Source: Isoetes taiwanensis
Lineage: Eukaryota; Streptophyta; Lycopodiopsida; Isoetales; Isoetaceae
Direction of reading: 5' to 3'
NCBI GenBank assembly: GCA_021234155.1
Contig: JAJEKV010000020.1
Location: forward strand, 3,089,275-3,153,274
Length of the DNA stretch: 64,000 nt
Shown piece by piece: positions 40,852 through 54,997 of the stretch. Position numbers and translations under genes: made by a program. Each line of letters begins with the position of its first letter. Positions within the stretch are counted from its first letter, which is position 1. The notes under the pieces are model-generated. The model did no database searches, was not told the origin of the DNA, and saw nothing but the letters and a program-made list of their open reading frames with translations.

Positions 40852-43800
40852 ATGCATTTCGGTGTCTTTTTCGTTCGTCTCCGCTTCTCCGTCTTCCTTC
40901 CGCTTTCTTCTCCTCTGATCATCGCCATATTGCTTTTCTCCTGCTCCTCACTCTCGTGTTATCACACCCCGATCCGGACTTTTGAATCGTGGTTTTCTCC
41001 ACCCTACTCTTCGCAACCCTTGAAGGTGCGTCGCAGAAGTTGCGTAACAAACAGTTATTTGAGTTCGCCAGCGAACCTCACCAACCACTTCAACTCCCGC
41101 AGCTTGTCGCCATCCGGCCGCGATCAATGGCTATCCGACGAGGTTGATCGCATCAGATCCTTCCTCACCCGCTCTCCTTTCAGCCCGCATTTCAATTGCC
41201 TATCCGCGACCTTCTTTAAATTGGTCGCTTACAGATCAAGATGCAAAAAATATGGCCAAACTCCCATACCGCCACAACTCATATGTTTACCAACACTGCT
41301 AAAACTTCATGAAGCATGGTCGTTTTTGTGGGAAAGTTCTATGGATTTTCCATCAAGAACACCCACATCAACAAATGTCAAGCTTCGACAGCCGTTACAT
41401 CCACTTCCGCGATCTTTTATTTCGATTTTATTCCAATCTGCTGTTTATGTTGATCGTGATCCGCCACTCTCTCCGTGTTCGTTTAGAATTCAAGTATGGG
41501 TGTGTCCATATGCTTCATCGCGTTATTCAGCCTGGCCAGTTTTCCATTAATAGTGAGCGCCATCACTTCGTTTCCAATCATCGTGACATCCAACATCTTC
41601 AGCGACAAAGAGCCGCATATACCTCGCCTAACCGTATTCTCCTCATTATCCTCGCATATATCAAGAACTAGTCATCAATGTCCCTCTTCTACCCACGAGT
41701 TTGAAATTCCACCCCACTCATCAAGTCTCAACGCATCTATCCATGCCACATCCATCATTACAAGTTCAACCCCCTCGCGAACCTCCTCCTGGCCCGTGAG
41801 ACGCGGTCTCTATCAAAGAGGAGAAGTTGTCACAGATCAGATGCTCAAACTTCAAGAATCTCAAGAGCAATTCATGAAGGGCATCCAAAGATTACATGGA
41901 TTCCGTAAAATGCCGCACAATGGATTCCCCAAAGATGCAAGGGCAAATTTTAGAAGACGCCAGAAGTAAGCATACTTTGTTACATGCACTGCGGAGGCTC
42001 TCCAGCCAAACAGAAAACCGCCAACGCCGGCCACAGACGCTGAAGCTCGGCCACGCACTACAATTCAAGAACTTGCTCGCCAACTCAAAGATAAGGACAA
42101 GCTTCTTGTTGATCTCCAAACTTTGTAAAAGATTACACCAAGCTCCACCGGGGATTGCTCTTAAGAGATGATCGTGATATCTATTCTCGAAGGTCAAGTA
42201 TCAAGACTTCGCATATTACGTCAAACCATTATAGGCTCAAAGTTGCGTAGTTTAAAAGGTAGTTTTCATTGATGACAACGTAAATTGCAAGTCTTCGGGC
42301 AGGTTTCTACTCAAGGGCCCTCCTTCATGTGCCACACACTTCAAGAAAAAAATTCGTAATCACCCCGGCCTCCTTGAAAGATAACAAAATCCGCGGACTT
42401 GGAACATCAAGTCCACCCGCTATCCAACCGCTGAATAAGCTCTCGAGTCAAGGTGAGACATACCTTCATTGTCTCTCACCATTCCACGGATTTCAACTCC
42501 TTCCAAATTTATTTGACTATGTAGTCTCACGCCGCCATTCATCCTTCTAAAATGGTATTCAACAAACGGGTAAGATTCATGAGCCCTCAAGAAGACTGAT
42601 CTCTCAATATCTAGCCTGACCTTCCATTGAAGATAAAGGACTCTTTTCGCGGTTTTTGTCTATGGTCTTTCACCGTGATGATCAAGAATTTTTTCATCTT
42701 CGCTTCGCTCAACCGACGGCTTACGCCATTCATGATTTCTATTCGTTGAATACCCTAGATTTGATGATGGGCCAAACCGCGGTTCTCAAAGTGGCAATGA
42801 ACTTGCCTCAATGGCCGTTGTTGCCTCGAACAAAATACTTGCGTTGATCTCGACATAAAGCCACCACCTTCAAAGAAGAATACATGCCGAGCTTGCTCAT
42901 CACCTTCCCCTCTCGATTGCCGAGACTCGCAAACAGTGCGCAAGAACTTATTTCCAAGATATGGGCATTCAATTTGCCTGTGATGTATTTACAAAGATCT
43001 TTGGTGCATATAACACTATTCGTGTTTATCCGATAGCCATACCATCCCCACTTTTAATGGGTTCTTTCCGCATACCATGCCCTCGCTTCCGACCGGGAAC
43101 AATGGTGTCAAATCTTAGATGCCGAACCTTGTTCAAGAATTCAGAGCAAGCCCTCGCAAACCCACGAAATTTCAAACCGCCAGATACTCATTCAGAGGCA
43201 TCCCGGGAGCACCCCCACGCCGCCGCTTATCTCACCTCCGGACCTGTGTCTCCCCCTTTTGGACCAAGATTCGAAGGTCATGCCGACATCGACTCCCCGC
43301 CGATTTCTGCAACGGCCTCCAGTGGGGATCCCCGCTTTGTTCGCCGCTCGTCGGGTAAGAAGGTGATACCTTGGAACGCACTTTGCAACCGATTTATCCC
43401 CACGAAAGAGGTCGGCAGACGCTACTTACGCCGCTTTTTGGGGTTCTTCATCCGCTTTTTGGAGCGTATGCCACACTCCCTCGATCCCGGGCTTCATCTC
43501 AAGGTGATTTCAGAATCGCATTAAAGTGCCTCCTCTTGTATTCCTCCTTGCACGAAAAGACCTATTTATTATTGCAATCCTAATGCAAGTGCGTTTTGGC
43601 CTTCGGACTTGTCTTCTAATGGAATGCCAATATCGCCTTGCGGAAGCTCACCATGCCCTAAGACATGGTGCAACCGGATTTTCTCATTGATGCAACCCCT
43701 GCAATCCGTCTCTCAACACTCCCGAGGCCCTCAATGAACGGCAAGAACTCATCACAACGACATCTGTGTAGGTCACGCCCACATAGCCGGGCCAAGATGA

Positions 43801-43950
43801 TTTCCGTTCCTGGTGTCCCCACTCGACCTGGCCCCTTTCTCTCCACCGAAAGTGTCATTTGGTTAAGGAGGGGTGGGGTTGTTATCCTAAGACGCCCAAG
43901 TGGCATGACTATTCATGAAGACCACTTGACGTATATGTGAATAAAGGAGG
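40852..43950 (+). pseudogene. Long unrecognised ORF, copy 2, many frameshifts
   Basis: The counterpart of 10,976-14,253. Short frames keep recognisable pieces: LKLQESQEQFMKGIQ (about 41,845), RFAQPTAYAIHDFYSLNTLD (about 42,700) and GFRKMPHN-type debris. The in-frame stops shared with copy 1 (TAG after CCATTA; GAATAA; ATCTAG) are also here, whereas most indels are private to this copy. Confidence 0.6.
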
Positions 43951-45480
43951 ACCTGTGTCAAGATCAGGAAGTAGACCCCGCCACACGACTAAGACCACGC
44001 CTAATGCCAAGGTCCAAGGAGAGACAGAGAATGAGCAAGTGATGCCCCAGCATACAAAAATTTAATCGCCATGGATTCCGTGCACATTTATTCCCCTTGA
44101 GATTCCCAAAAAGCTTTGATCCAGGAGTTGGTAGTAGATCCGCCAAACACCTATTTTGGGCCCAAGGCCGCTGTATTATATAATTGAGAGTAGAGATAGA
44201 ACTCGTTTTTAGATGAGTCCCATTCCCGCTTTTCTCTCAATTTAAAAGCTCATGTACACCAGATTGATATCAAGGAAGTCTTGTTTTCTCTCATTGTTTG
44301 TTGGCTATTCCTTTCTGTTTTCTCCTTTCAGTTCTCTTGCAAAATCCCGCGTGACACTCAACCAGGATTCTTCTGTTTGATCCACGGTCCCACTGTGTCG
44401 CCTTGTGAGATCCCTAACCCGGCTAAACGAAAATGGGAGTCATTAGATCAGGATCCGAGAGGAAGCAAAGGATTGAAAAATTTCAAGCTCCCGCAGAGAA
44501 TTCTCCGCTTCATTGATAAGAAAAAAAATAGAGTAAATAAAGAGCAAAAAAGGAAGACATGAACAACGAAACCAATTTCTTAGACATGGTATTGGAGGTC
44601 TTTGAGATTTAGGGACACCAGAAAATTCACAGCCACATCATTCCCATTTAAATCCGCTGAAAAGAAACCTTCTCCTTGCCGATACCTTACTGTGAAGAAA
44701 CATAAATGAAGCTGGTTTAGAAGCCCCTAGATTTAAACCTGCATCAAATAGACTTGTAGGACCGAACTAATCTATCAATACTGAAATGAGTAGTGGCGCA
44801 TAAATTTTTTTCAACGTGGAGAACTGTAACATCATCTATTCTCTTGAACTATCATATGGCCGTAAATCCTTCCAAAGAATAATGAACAACATTTTGTTTG
44901 CTCCAAAATTTAGAATCTAAGTAGGGATCGATTTCAAAGAAGCTCCTATATCGCATTTTTGAGCGTAACCTCGGAGATATTTGACCTAAGGGAGAATACA
45001 TGATGTGAAAATGTGGATCAAAATGATAGCCCTTGGTAAAAGACATGAGAAGAAAGAGTAAATCCTCCGCTTCAATATAATAATGGTGCTCAAGAAAAAA
45101 ACATGCAATTAAGCCAAAGAAGAAAAAAAATTACCTGTTTGAAGCCTGAGCTCCAAACTCGGGTATCTAGGGCAAGAATAATGAACCCTAAGTCCGAAAA
45201 GCAATGCCAATGAGGTGCTTTATTTACCGACCGCTTCTCTATTTTGAAGCAAAGGGTCGAGATGGTGGAAGGCGAGGAGTTCACTTTAATTAGCCTATGA
45301 AACGCTCTGAATGAGAAAACTGTAAATGAAAGCCTTAAAAAAATTTAAACTTTACCGATCCCAAAATAATGCTTTTGACCAGAAAATAGAGTGTTACAAA
45401 TGCTATCGACAACGGATAAAAAGAGGACACCCACCCCACCTAAATATTTAAGTAGATTAATAAACAAAGAGTAGGCGGTG
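43951..45480. other. Copy 2 of the gene-free stretch
   Basis: Matches 14,254-15,637. No gene. The A-rich block at 44,515-44,560 and its right flank are nearly identical to copy 1, with noise resuming after about 44,690. Confidence 0.4.
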
Positions 45481-45690
45481 GAGCTTGGACCCTAACATCT
45501 AGTCCCCTCCATTCAAGGTTGAAGTCGACTATGCTCCTTTGTCCAAGTCTCCCTAATTTTTTTCAAAACTAAAATACATTAATCAATAAAATTACAAGAG
45601 TAAACTGAGAGAGCTTTGACCTGGAACACCTAGTCCCATCCGGCCAAAGTGGAGTCGGACCATGCCTTTGCCCAAGTCTCCTGCTTTTTT
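45481..45690. repeat. Two direct repeats (copy 2 of the 124-bp-period pair)
   Basis: Units begin near 45,481 and 45,612. The T-run after the second unit is reduced to 6 bases here, against 24 in copy 1. Confidence 0.7.
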
Positions 45691-48600
45691 AACCTAAATA
45701 AAACATTAAAATTTTATTCTTTATTCAAACTCAAATTTACCTAAATTGCGCAAAACGCTTGCTTTTGCAAGATAAACACATTTTATTAAGAGTGTACATG
45801 CAAAAAAAGAGGCATTCAATGATTAGAAAACTTTAGCATAAATAAAGGGAAAGAAAAGAACTATTAAATGTCATTGAACCACATTGATATTAAAAAAATA
45901 ACAAAAAGAAGGGCTTGCCTTTTCAATGTACATCCCTTTCTTTGTTATAAAAATAGAGGAAAGAAAAGGCCTTGTCTTTCAACGACGCCCCTCTTCTTCC
46001 ATAAAGGGAGGGGGATGGGAGGAGGAGGAGATTTAGAAGGAGATTGAATAGAAGAAGAAAAATGAGGAAGAAAAGAAATGAAAGATTGGAAGAAGAAGAA
46101 GAAGAAGAAGAAGAACTAAGATTAGAAGGAAAAAAAAACTAAAAATGGAAGATTAGAAGAACAATGGTGGAAGAATGGAAGAAGAAAGGTGGGTTTTACA
46201 CCGGCCGTCTCAGGACGCCCGCTGTTTGATAAGTTCCCCTGACCGATCTTGAACTTTGACCTTCCCCTAAGAAGGTTCCTTGAAACAGAGGATTCAGCCG
46301 GCGGATAGGGAATGGGCTCCGGAGGGTGGTCAAGCATACCGCCCACTGTGGGAGCGCTGGGCCAGAACAAACCGCCCGGGGAACATTTTTGATCCTGCCC
46401 GGGTCCCCTCCTCTTGTGAGGTAGCCGCAAGGTCCTAGCCTTGTTTGACTTGGGGAGGGTGCCACTCTGCTGCTCCCACAACCCGCCTTCCACCACCTCT
46501 AATACTCAACCCCTTGATCTAGACCCTCCCAAAATTCCAAAAATGGCTGTGTGTGATGAATTATGAATCTAACCAACAAAAAATTAGAATTTTGGATTTC
46601 AAGATAACATTAATACTATGAATTTATGAATGTCTCACACCCAAAGCTTCCCTCTAATTTCAATTTGCACATCGGGAGGTAGAGGACAGTCCAAACTCCA
46701 TCTACAGCCTCCTTGTGTTGTTGTGGGGGCTAACACAAGCCCCAAAGTTTTAAGAGTTAGGTCACACAACCAAGCAAAAGAGTCGCGTAGGTGCCGAGTT
46801 TTGAAATTATCTCCCAAGAAGGTGAATTCATTCCGCATACCACATACACCAAAGTATCTGCGCAATTTTACCACTCATCGCTGCAGGTGAAGCGAGATCC
46901 TAGTATGTGGATTGAATGCCATAATCAGAATATTTGACATTGGAATATGGTCGAAAGCAAGAGATGTCGATCACAAATTGGGTCAATTCCATCGTGATTG
47001 AAAGGGAAATGTAGTATTCAGTTCAATGCATCACCGTATAAACAAATCTATATGGGGTATCAAGCAAACGGTAGCAGGCCGGCGAACTAGACAACATAGT
47101 ACAAATCTCCACGGCAATTTGGGATGCAAGATTTTCTTAGATCGCTAGATTCCTCCTGAGGGCTGACTTCTTTAAGCAGCAATGAAGCCATGGCGATTCG
47201 TTTCCGTACCGCTTCACCATCTCAATGAGTTGCCAGCAGAGTGCCGCAGCCCCATTATACATAGGCTACTGCCAGGTAACGCTCAAACTACCCAACGCCA
47301 TAAATATCAAAACGTGGGTCATGGTTGAACTGGGCCTTAAATAAATAAAATAAAAACCCACTAAGTCCGCAAACGCCTATGTTTTTGTGATGTGGTTTCA
47401 ACATGTTAAAGACCCTTATATACCAATGGTTTAAAAGTGATGGCATCTGATATGATACCACGGGCTCCTCAAACCATCGTAACACATTACTACCCCCATT
47501 GTTTGTAAATAATCACATGGAATGATCACAAAGGTGAACAATCATTGATGTAAAGCTCCACCAAGGTGGGCAATTTTACTAGTAATAATTTAAAAAAGAA
47601 AAGAAAAAGGTATCGCCGCTAGCGCATCTAACACGCCATTATACATCTAGTATAACGAACGCGGTACATACCGCCATTGAGCAAACTGTTATTTCCTATA
47701 CATTGCCACAATAAATGATCATAACTAGTCACTACATCCAAACCCATGCCTCATTTCATGATAATAATACTAACTTAAAAATAAAATAAAGAAATAAATA
47801 AAATGTCGCCATTGCTGCATCTAACACGCCATAATAAACTTAGTTAAACCGGCATGTACGCAGACGCCGCTGAACGACATCCCACGCTGTTCAACGACGC
47901 ACTGTGAACTTTAACATAAACATGGCACCTTTTTCCGCTTCCAGTTTTTGAGTTTTCTGCCGGCCGGGCTGAGCCGCTTTTTGGAGGCGAAAGTGACATT
48001 TTGGCGCGTTCATCCTTAGGGTTCTTTTTCGAAGCTTCCAATCAAGCATCAAGAGATATGTGAAATGGATCAATCAACTTATTTTTGAATCTAGGTTTGT
48101 TTTTTATAGTTTTAGGGTTTTGTTTTTTCTTGCTTGTTCTTCAAATTCTATTGTAATCGGTCCCATTCCATCCCACGATCATCCTTCTTTCTTCAATCCT
48201 TGGCTTTTTTCAATCCCTTCCTCCTCTTTACCCTGGGGAGTAAGTTATAAGGTCACTTTTGCAAAAGAAAAGAAAACACTTACTTCTACATCTAGAGGTA
48301 TTCTAAGATCTACATCCCAGGCCAATTGACTACGAAAGTGTGGCCGGGATATGAGCTACTTTACGCTTTCTCCTGTGTCTCCGCCACGGAATTTGGTCCC
48401 TAGGGCAATGCTCTGACGTCGTCAAGAAAGAGAAAAAAAATTGAAAAACATAAAGAGAAAAGGGCCTTCATCCGCTTGGTTGCCACGCTAAGGCAAAAAA
48501 CCGACTTGAAAATACAAATTGGCTTGAAATATATACAACGATAAAATTATTTTAATTGAAAATACCCTTTTATTATTTTGTTCAGAAGAACCTTTTTCTT

Positions 48601-49200
48601 TTTGCACCTCTTTTCACCAATCCTTTTATTTGAAAGTACTCATATTTATAAATAATCCTCCGCTACATAGTAATCCTCGGCCTCGCTTTTGAACCAATCT
48701 TCTTCTTGAGAATACCCAATCAATCCAAGTAAATTCGCTTGACCCAAATCTCTTCTAAAAAATACCCCAATGTGCATTTGCACCCCCTATTTCTACTAAT
48801 TTTCGCCATTAGGATATACCCTTTAAAATGAGAATCCTCTATTTCTACTTATTTTCCTCAGAGCTACTAATTTCCCCCATTAGGATACACCCTTTTGTTC
48901 AAGAATCCCCCTGCTTCCAAAGAATTTTCCCGTAGTATATACCCTTTTGTTCAAAAATCTCGATTAAAAGAAAATAACCCATTGTTTTCAAGTCCCCGTT
49001 CCTCAACAGGGATGTTCAAGGATTTAAGCACTTTTTTCATTGTGTATGCGTTTCAACGCCTCATTGGTACAACTCGAGGGCTTTAACCTTTATTATTGAT
49101 TTTTGCACTAGTGGTCATGGACAAAAACATCGTGGGTGCCAGTGATCCAAATTCAGGCATAGAGTCATTTAGCCATAAATATTAATATGGACTTACAAAT
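45691..49200. other. Copy 2 of the motif-cluster, GAA-repeat and ATACCC-repeat block
   Basis: Contains a GAA microsatellite (46,088-46,112), altered motif clusters (45,870-45,985 and 47,610-47,905) and the ATACCC repeat block (48,560-48,960). No gene except the subtilase fragment listed separately. Confidence 0.5.
46912..47045 (+). pseudogene. Subtilase fragment, copy 2
   Basis: The nucleotide match to 17,110-17,275 covers the catalytic-Asp region (ATATTTGACATTGGAATATGG is kept), but small deletions at former CAG/CTG or CGG positions break the frame within 20 codons. As in copy 1, it lies between the two motif clusters. Confidence 0.7.
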
Positions 49201-49494
49201 ATGGTGGACTATAAAACAAACGAAGGGATTAAGTTTGTTGGTATTGTGATATTCAATTTCAGAATTAACGGAGCCACATACATATATCATGACTTTGGAA
49301 AAGAATTAGAATGGATTGGATTGGCTGTTGATCAAAAATTTTGCCCATACTTATGGTCTATACTTATGGTCTTTGCTGAATCTAAGGAAATCCTTCCCTA
49401 CGGCTACATTTATGAAATGGTTAAGCCAGTCACAAAAGTTTCCGGCAAGATAACACACAATGAAAGAGCTCCACAAGAGGATGGACACCATTAA
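49201..49494 (+). CDS. Unrecognised ORF, copy 2, 97 aa
   Basis: The counterpart of 19,424-19,687. It is identical in protein except for one Ala-to-Val change and a different C-terminus, caused by TTCCGG in place of TTTTGG and an extra base nearby. Family unknown. Confidence 0.25.
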   Translation: MVDYKTNEGIKFVGIVIFNFRINGATYIYHDFGKELEWIGLAVDQKFCPYLWSILMVFAESKEILPYGYIYEMVKPVTKVSGKITHNERAPQEDGHH

Positions 49495-49664
49495 ATCTAG
49501 GCTACAAACTAAATCATGTCTAGGAAAATAGTGTGAATCCAGGGCCTAGAAACTTATATTGCAGATCCGCTGCATCACTCATGACAGTGCAGGGTAAGAG
49601 ATGTCCATCAATTCGAATGCTCCAGTGCTGTTAGAGTTAATAAGAGCTTTACATTGACATTGAT

Positions 49665-50225
49665 TTAATATATATGCTGCAACAGGAGTAAAGACTCAAG
49701 TGCCTCAACTTGCAGCTCTAAAGATGTCATATATTCTGCAGTCTCGTGGAGTAAAAGGGAAATTTTCATCTGATTCCCTCCTGGAACCACATTTTGAAGT
49801 CTTTTCACTCCTAGTTGGAACAACTTCGGCTTCACCAAAGCATTCTTTATTTGATTTACACCACATAGCTTGCTAGTTGCACTACTTAAGCTGCCAATGG
49901 AATTTAATCTGCGTTTCCACGAGTGTGAATTTTTTTTTTTTCCTATACCTTGCCAACTTCTTTTTTTCTTTATGGTCCTTTCTCTTTATACCAAGTTTAG
50001 ACTTTGAGCTCGCTGAACCTTTGGAAATATCAGTATAGATCCTGCCAGATTTGGCTACAAGCTGCTCCCTGAGAGCCTTGCTCCAGCCTGAACTCTTTGC
50101 AGTGAGTGCAAGAGCATAATCTGCAGCAAATTTTATAAGCCTGTAACATCCAGTGTTGTTCTGTGCTCTGCAGCACTGGAAACCTGAATAAGAGCTGGGA
50201 TCAGATTAGATAAATAATCCTCCAT
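49665..50225 (-). pseudogene. IBH1/AIF-type HLH gene, frameshifted as assembled (copy 2)
   Basis: The counterpart of the intact gene at 19,899-20,462 with four length differences: a 5-base deletion after the T-run near 49,940, two extra T near 49,966, one extra T near 49,985 and one missing base near 50,161. The net change is minus 3 bases. The first two cancel, as do the last two, so the frame is wrong over a few codons near the Lys-rich region and over about 58 codons in the N-terminal half. Three of the four lie at T-runs or short repeats, as expected from sequencing error. The HLH end (VVPGGNQM) and the start are unchanged. Confidence 0.8.
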
Positions 50226-50694
50226 GTCGAGTTGTATGGTGCTAACTTTCGAGTTATTTCTAAGTAGATATGAATAAATGCGTCTTCGGATTAGATTGCA
50301 GATAAAAAGTTACCAAACAAACAAAACAGAAACAGCAGCATTATTCACAAATTTGAAGATTGTGACAGAACATCTCACAACCTCTGAAGAAGCGGAAACG
50401 CGGACATTTTAGCGATGAGGACGCAAAAACATTAACACTACAGATGAAAGCAAAATCTTCAAAAAATATAAGCAAACAAATGAGGATTCTTCAAAAATGA
50501 CGAGCAGAAGGCGAAGAAACGAAGATAAGATTTATAGCAACAGAAAAGGAAAGACAATAAGAGCAATAAATTCTTACCGAACTGAAAGCAACGGCTTCAT
50601 TCACCACCGAACTGCAGCTCTGAGATCCACATAGGGTAAAAACAAGGACATCAACTCCAAACCCTAAAATTGATGGAAGGGAGCGAAATCAAAT

Positions 50695-51114
50695 TTACGC
50701 TTGATATAGTGTCGGCAGAATTGTGGCAGAATCGTAAACCGTTGAGATTCTGGGTGGATAGAATCCCAACCATTGAAATTGCGCGGCATCACTATTAAGG
50801 GTAAATGTAATTTCACCCTGAAGGGACGGTGTCCCAAAGTCCAACGGTAGGGGCCATTTTTGGTCCCCACAATGAACCAAAGACCCTTGAATACCCTCAC
50901 ATGGTTTGGCATTGTACCCTTCAAGATAGAGCCCCATGTGAGTTCCTTTGTTCAGACCTACTTCCCACCCTTCAACCCTAGCCATCGGCGCAATGTTGCT
51001 AGTATTCAATAGCCTCTTGTGCCTTTTGTTGGTGCCTCGGTCGTCTGACAGCACCTTGAAGAAATCAAGTGTGCACAATAATTGCTCGTTGCTACATTCC
51101 TCTGCCATCTGCAT
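50695..51114 (-). CDS. Unrecognised ORF upstream of the HLH gene, copy 2
   Basis: The counterpart of 20,885-21,346. The first 50 residues are identical; later segments differ by small indels. Family unknown; may be a chance frame in the promoter region. Confidence 0.18.
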   Translation of the reverse strand: MQMAEECSNEQLLCTLDFFKVLSDDRGTNKRHKRLLNTSNIAPMARVEGWEVGLNKGTHMGLYLEGYNAKPCEGIQGSLVHCGDQKWPLPLDFGTPSLQGEITFTLNSDAAQFQWLGFYPPRISTVYDSATILPTLYQA

Positions 51115-53147
51115 TGTTGTTGCAACAGTCCCATCTCATTGCACGTGCTGTTATACGAGCAACTTTTGTTATGTGTTATCCCATGTGCAAGTCCATAGCC
51201 GAGGTAGGGGCGTCTGTTCTAATGGCTTTCAAAAGCTACTGTCATTGAAAAGAGAAGGGAAGGATTATGATGGTGCATAAATGTAGATAAAGACAAATTT
51301 AATGGAAAAGTACGGTAGTTTTCCATATATATTTTTTCAGAGTGGCATGGCCACCGGGACCACATTCCGGTGTGGACCGGGGTTCCGCCGACCGGCTGAG
51401 CCGGAGCGGGTCACTGGCCACGCCGGAATGTGGAGACCGGTGGGCCATGCCACCACAACATGGAAATGGGGTGCCCATTTTTTTTTTGGGTCTGGCGATG
51501 GCGATAGTCCGGCGATGGCGATGGCGCTTCACGGATATGGCCCCGGCCGCCTCTTGTGCTCTCGACGGCCATGGCGCCGCAGATTTCGGCCGCTGGAGCG
51601 CTTAGGGGCCATTTTCTTGGTTGTGTTTTTTATGAAGATTTATTTCACGATTCCCTTCTCGTTTGAGGAAAAGCGCTTTTTCATGATTCCAGTGATGTTC
51701 TGAGGAAAAAACGAGTAGATAGTAGTGATCTTTTTGTGTCTCAATGTAATTTTTCTTTCTATTATGGTTTCTGCATATTTTTTCCTTGCATGCGTGTCCG
51801 GATGATGTTTTGTGCACGCAGATGGGGATACAGTCATGCAAAGATTCGCATGCGAAGTCCGATGCAAAGATTGATGCAAATGCGAAGTCCGCTTTGTTTC
51901 TCGGGGAATCTGAAGAGATACGTAAAAGGCTGCCGGACTTTGGCAAGAAGAAGTGAAAAAAGGGGAAGCCGATGCTACCTTTTCATTAGAATAGCCTCCG
52001 TTTTCTTGATCTCTCCTGCTTACATAAGCATGTCGGCCATTTTCATTGCTTTTGTTCCTTTCTCTCAGATACAGAGGCTATCAGAAAAAGATTTCTCGTG
52101 GAAAGACTTGTCTATTTTGGGGAACCGGTATAAGATTTCTCGTGGTAAAAACTTGTGTCTATTTTGGGAACCGGTTGTAGCACCAGAATATATGTATGTG
52201 CGGAATTGGCTTCCCACTTTCCATTCTTGGATTGTAGGATATGCCACATGGCAAACACGTAGTTTATCTTCAGACAAAAACGGCGACCCCATTTCCATGT
52301 TGTTCTAGGCTTAGCCACTGTAGGTTTAGCATGAATAGTCCATGAGCCACATGCATATCCAAACACAAATGGCATGCATGTATGCGGTTTTTGGCACCAG
52401 TTGAAACAAATTATCTATGTCGAACATTTTCATCTCTGGCCTACAAAATATTTTCATCGCGATTGTAAATATGTAATTCAATAGTTGAGTGATTATGCCT
52501 CCATAAACATGCCAACGTACTAGCATTCAATCTATGTAGGTACCAACATATCATTCTAGTAAATTAGCATTTAACATCAACATACCATTTGAAAAAAGTT
52601 TTGTAATCACAATGTAAAAGATCTTCAACAACTAGCATACAACACAAAATTGTTCTTTTGGCTCATACTACCCCTTCCCATGCCATCCCATTGAAGCCCA
52701 AAACGTCTAAAAATTAAATCACTATTATCCGCCAAAGATTTGGGGTAGACACTAATGTTGGATATTAATGATAGCCCGGAAGCTTGAAGTTGGAGTATGA
52801 TTCTAAGATTGAGATGCATTGCAATATATATCATTTTCCATTCTCCTTAGAATCTAAAACCATCTCAAAATTATGCAAGGAACCCAGGGTTCAAAAACTA
52901 CTTGGATAAAGTCTGGTCCACTTTAGAGATTGCTGGTCTAAATTTTGGATGCTAGAAAAAAAAATCGATAGAAAAAAAAAACATAGTTTAATGTAAAATC
53001 CCAGATATTTGTATCTTGTTATGAATATATTCTAAGACGTATTTTATATAGGCGGAAAATTATCTTGTGAAGGTCGCTAAATTTTTGAACCCCGAAAGAA
53101 TCTATTATATACAACTAAGATAATTAATAGTGGTGATTAGGACGTCA
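51115..53147. other. Intergenic, copy 2
   Basis: Matches 21,347-23,380. No gene. Noisy at 51.3-52.25 kb, nearly identical at 52.3-52.6 kb. Confidence 0.5.
51342..51454. repeat. GC-rich hairpin, copy 2
   Basis: Both arms of the 35-bp inverted repeat are present, but the right arm has two inserted G and the spacer is rearranged by small indels. Confidence 0.75.
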
Positions 53148-53239
53148 TAGGTTAATTGGGACAACATTCCCTGGTTTAGTCGCGACGGGCGTTAGCCGAG
53201 AGCGCTTAACCGATAATGTTGGACCAATTCGCTACCCTA
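53148..53239. repeat. Long stem-loop, copy 2
   Basis: The counterpart of 23,381-23,477 with 8 bases lost from the left arm and small changes in the inner stem. The fold is weaker as assembled. Confidence 0.7.
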
Positions 53240-54997
53240 ACGATCTCTTAGTTGGGGAATTTTTCCCTTCCTCGTCGCCCCTATTTTGGTTGGCTATGCT
53301 TAGATTGTTTCTTCCGACGCCTCTTCTTTCTCGCGGAGCTCGCTATCTCTTCTTGCATGGGCGTGTTCTAGCATTTTTCTAAGATTTTTTCGTATTTTGG
53401 TATCCGAGGGCTCAAAGCTAGTTGAGTCTTGACTTGGTTTTTTCTCACCGTGATTCTTGAATCTTGGTCACTTTTAGTGTTTCTTGTCTTTCGCTTAGGA
53501 TGTAATGATCAAGCTTTTCTCGTTTTTAGGTTCGCATGCAGGAGGCTCCCATTAGACAAGTAATAAACAGCTTAAGTTTATGCATTGCCAACCAGAGAAA
53601 CCATGGTTGTCGAAGCTGTCATCAGTATAGTAGATCTGGAAAATCAGTCTTCTATTAGAAGTCCATTCTTGTTGGCTTACGATTCATTAGTCCAGTCCTG
53701 CGGTCTTTGTTTCTGTTGCAAAAAAAAGTTACATTTAAAACTATATGACCTGCTAACTACCAGAACTCATCAACACAATTGTTCTTTATTATTGGTGTAT
53801 GCCACATGGCGTCATGAAAATGTACCACTCACTAAAAAAATGACCCAACAATGATATTATATGCTTGTATGTTTTAGTTGCTTGAGACAATAATAGTAAC
53901 TTGATTGGCCTCCTAGATAAATAAATATTACATGGCATTAACTTAAATTATGATTTGATCAAAATAAGAAAAGTACACAAGCATGTGTTTCACCATGAAT
54001 TAGGGACACTTAAGACGTATAGTACTCCATAAGTATATTAAATTCAATACGTCGCTTTTTTGTGGTATAGTGCTTCAAAAATACTTCCGGAAACAAAATT
54101 GGTTGTCAAAAACTTTCACGTACAAAAAAGAAGGAATCATGTACACAAAAATCACTTGTTAGTATGCAAGAATTTATGTTAGTGTACACAATTTTTCAAC
54201 AACTTTGCATACACATAGTTAAGGTAAACGCATAGGCATGAAGTTACTATATGTGTGCATCAATAATGTCTGCCATACACTTTTCCCTTACATCTATTGA
54301 ACCGACCACCTTATGAATAATACATGTGAGCGTCAGAAAAGGGGGGCAGTGTAGTTGTGCTATGCTCGTGCATTACATTTGTCATCCCCCTGATTATCCC
54401 TTTTTCTATCTTGGTTCCTTTTAGTGTAAGCATTTACTCAGATGCATGAACTAAAGGATGCCATATTTATATAAAGGAGCAAGCTCACTTCACATATGTC
54501 ACGCCGTGTCTAAGTTTGACAATCAAGAATGGCGTGGCAACCTATCAAGAGTTAAAGATGGTGGAAAGGAGCCCAGAGTCAGAGCATATCTGCATAGGAG
54601 TATTATCACTTCACAAGGATTGTCACTAGGTCATCAAACGTCGTCGGAAGAAAGCTTGTTTTCAAGAAGTATTTTGACTACATGGTAGTCAACACGAGAT
54701 GATTTAAAGTAAGCCCTGCATAAGCACCCCTAAGCAAGTATGCAAGAAAAACATTTTATCCTTACCTGAATTGCATCCGAGCAACATGCAAAAAAGTATG
54801 TTGCTCGCATACATGCCAACCATAGAATAGAATAGAATAGTTTTTTAACGCCCACTTTGAGACCAATAGGTCATGGGACCCATACAATGGGCTAGTACAA
54901 AATAAAACAAATACAAAACAAATACGTACGAGAAAGAAAAACTACTTTGCATATGCACACACTAAACTACTGCGCATGCGATGCATGTGTACGCAAA

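Noticed and set aside
36249-49100. Copy 2 transposon region as an anciently diverged duplicate
   Set aside because: Neighbouring blocks are almost identical, and differences are indel clusters at CAG/CTG/CG rather than spread substitutions, so great age is unlikely.
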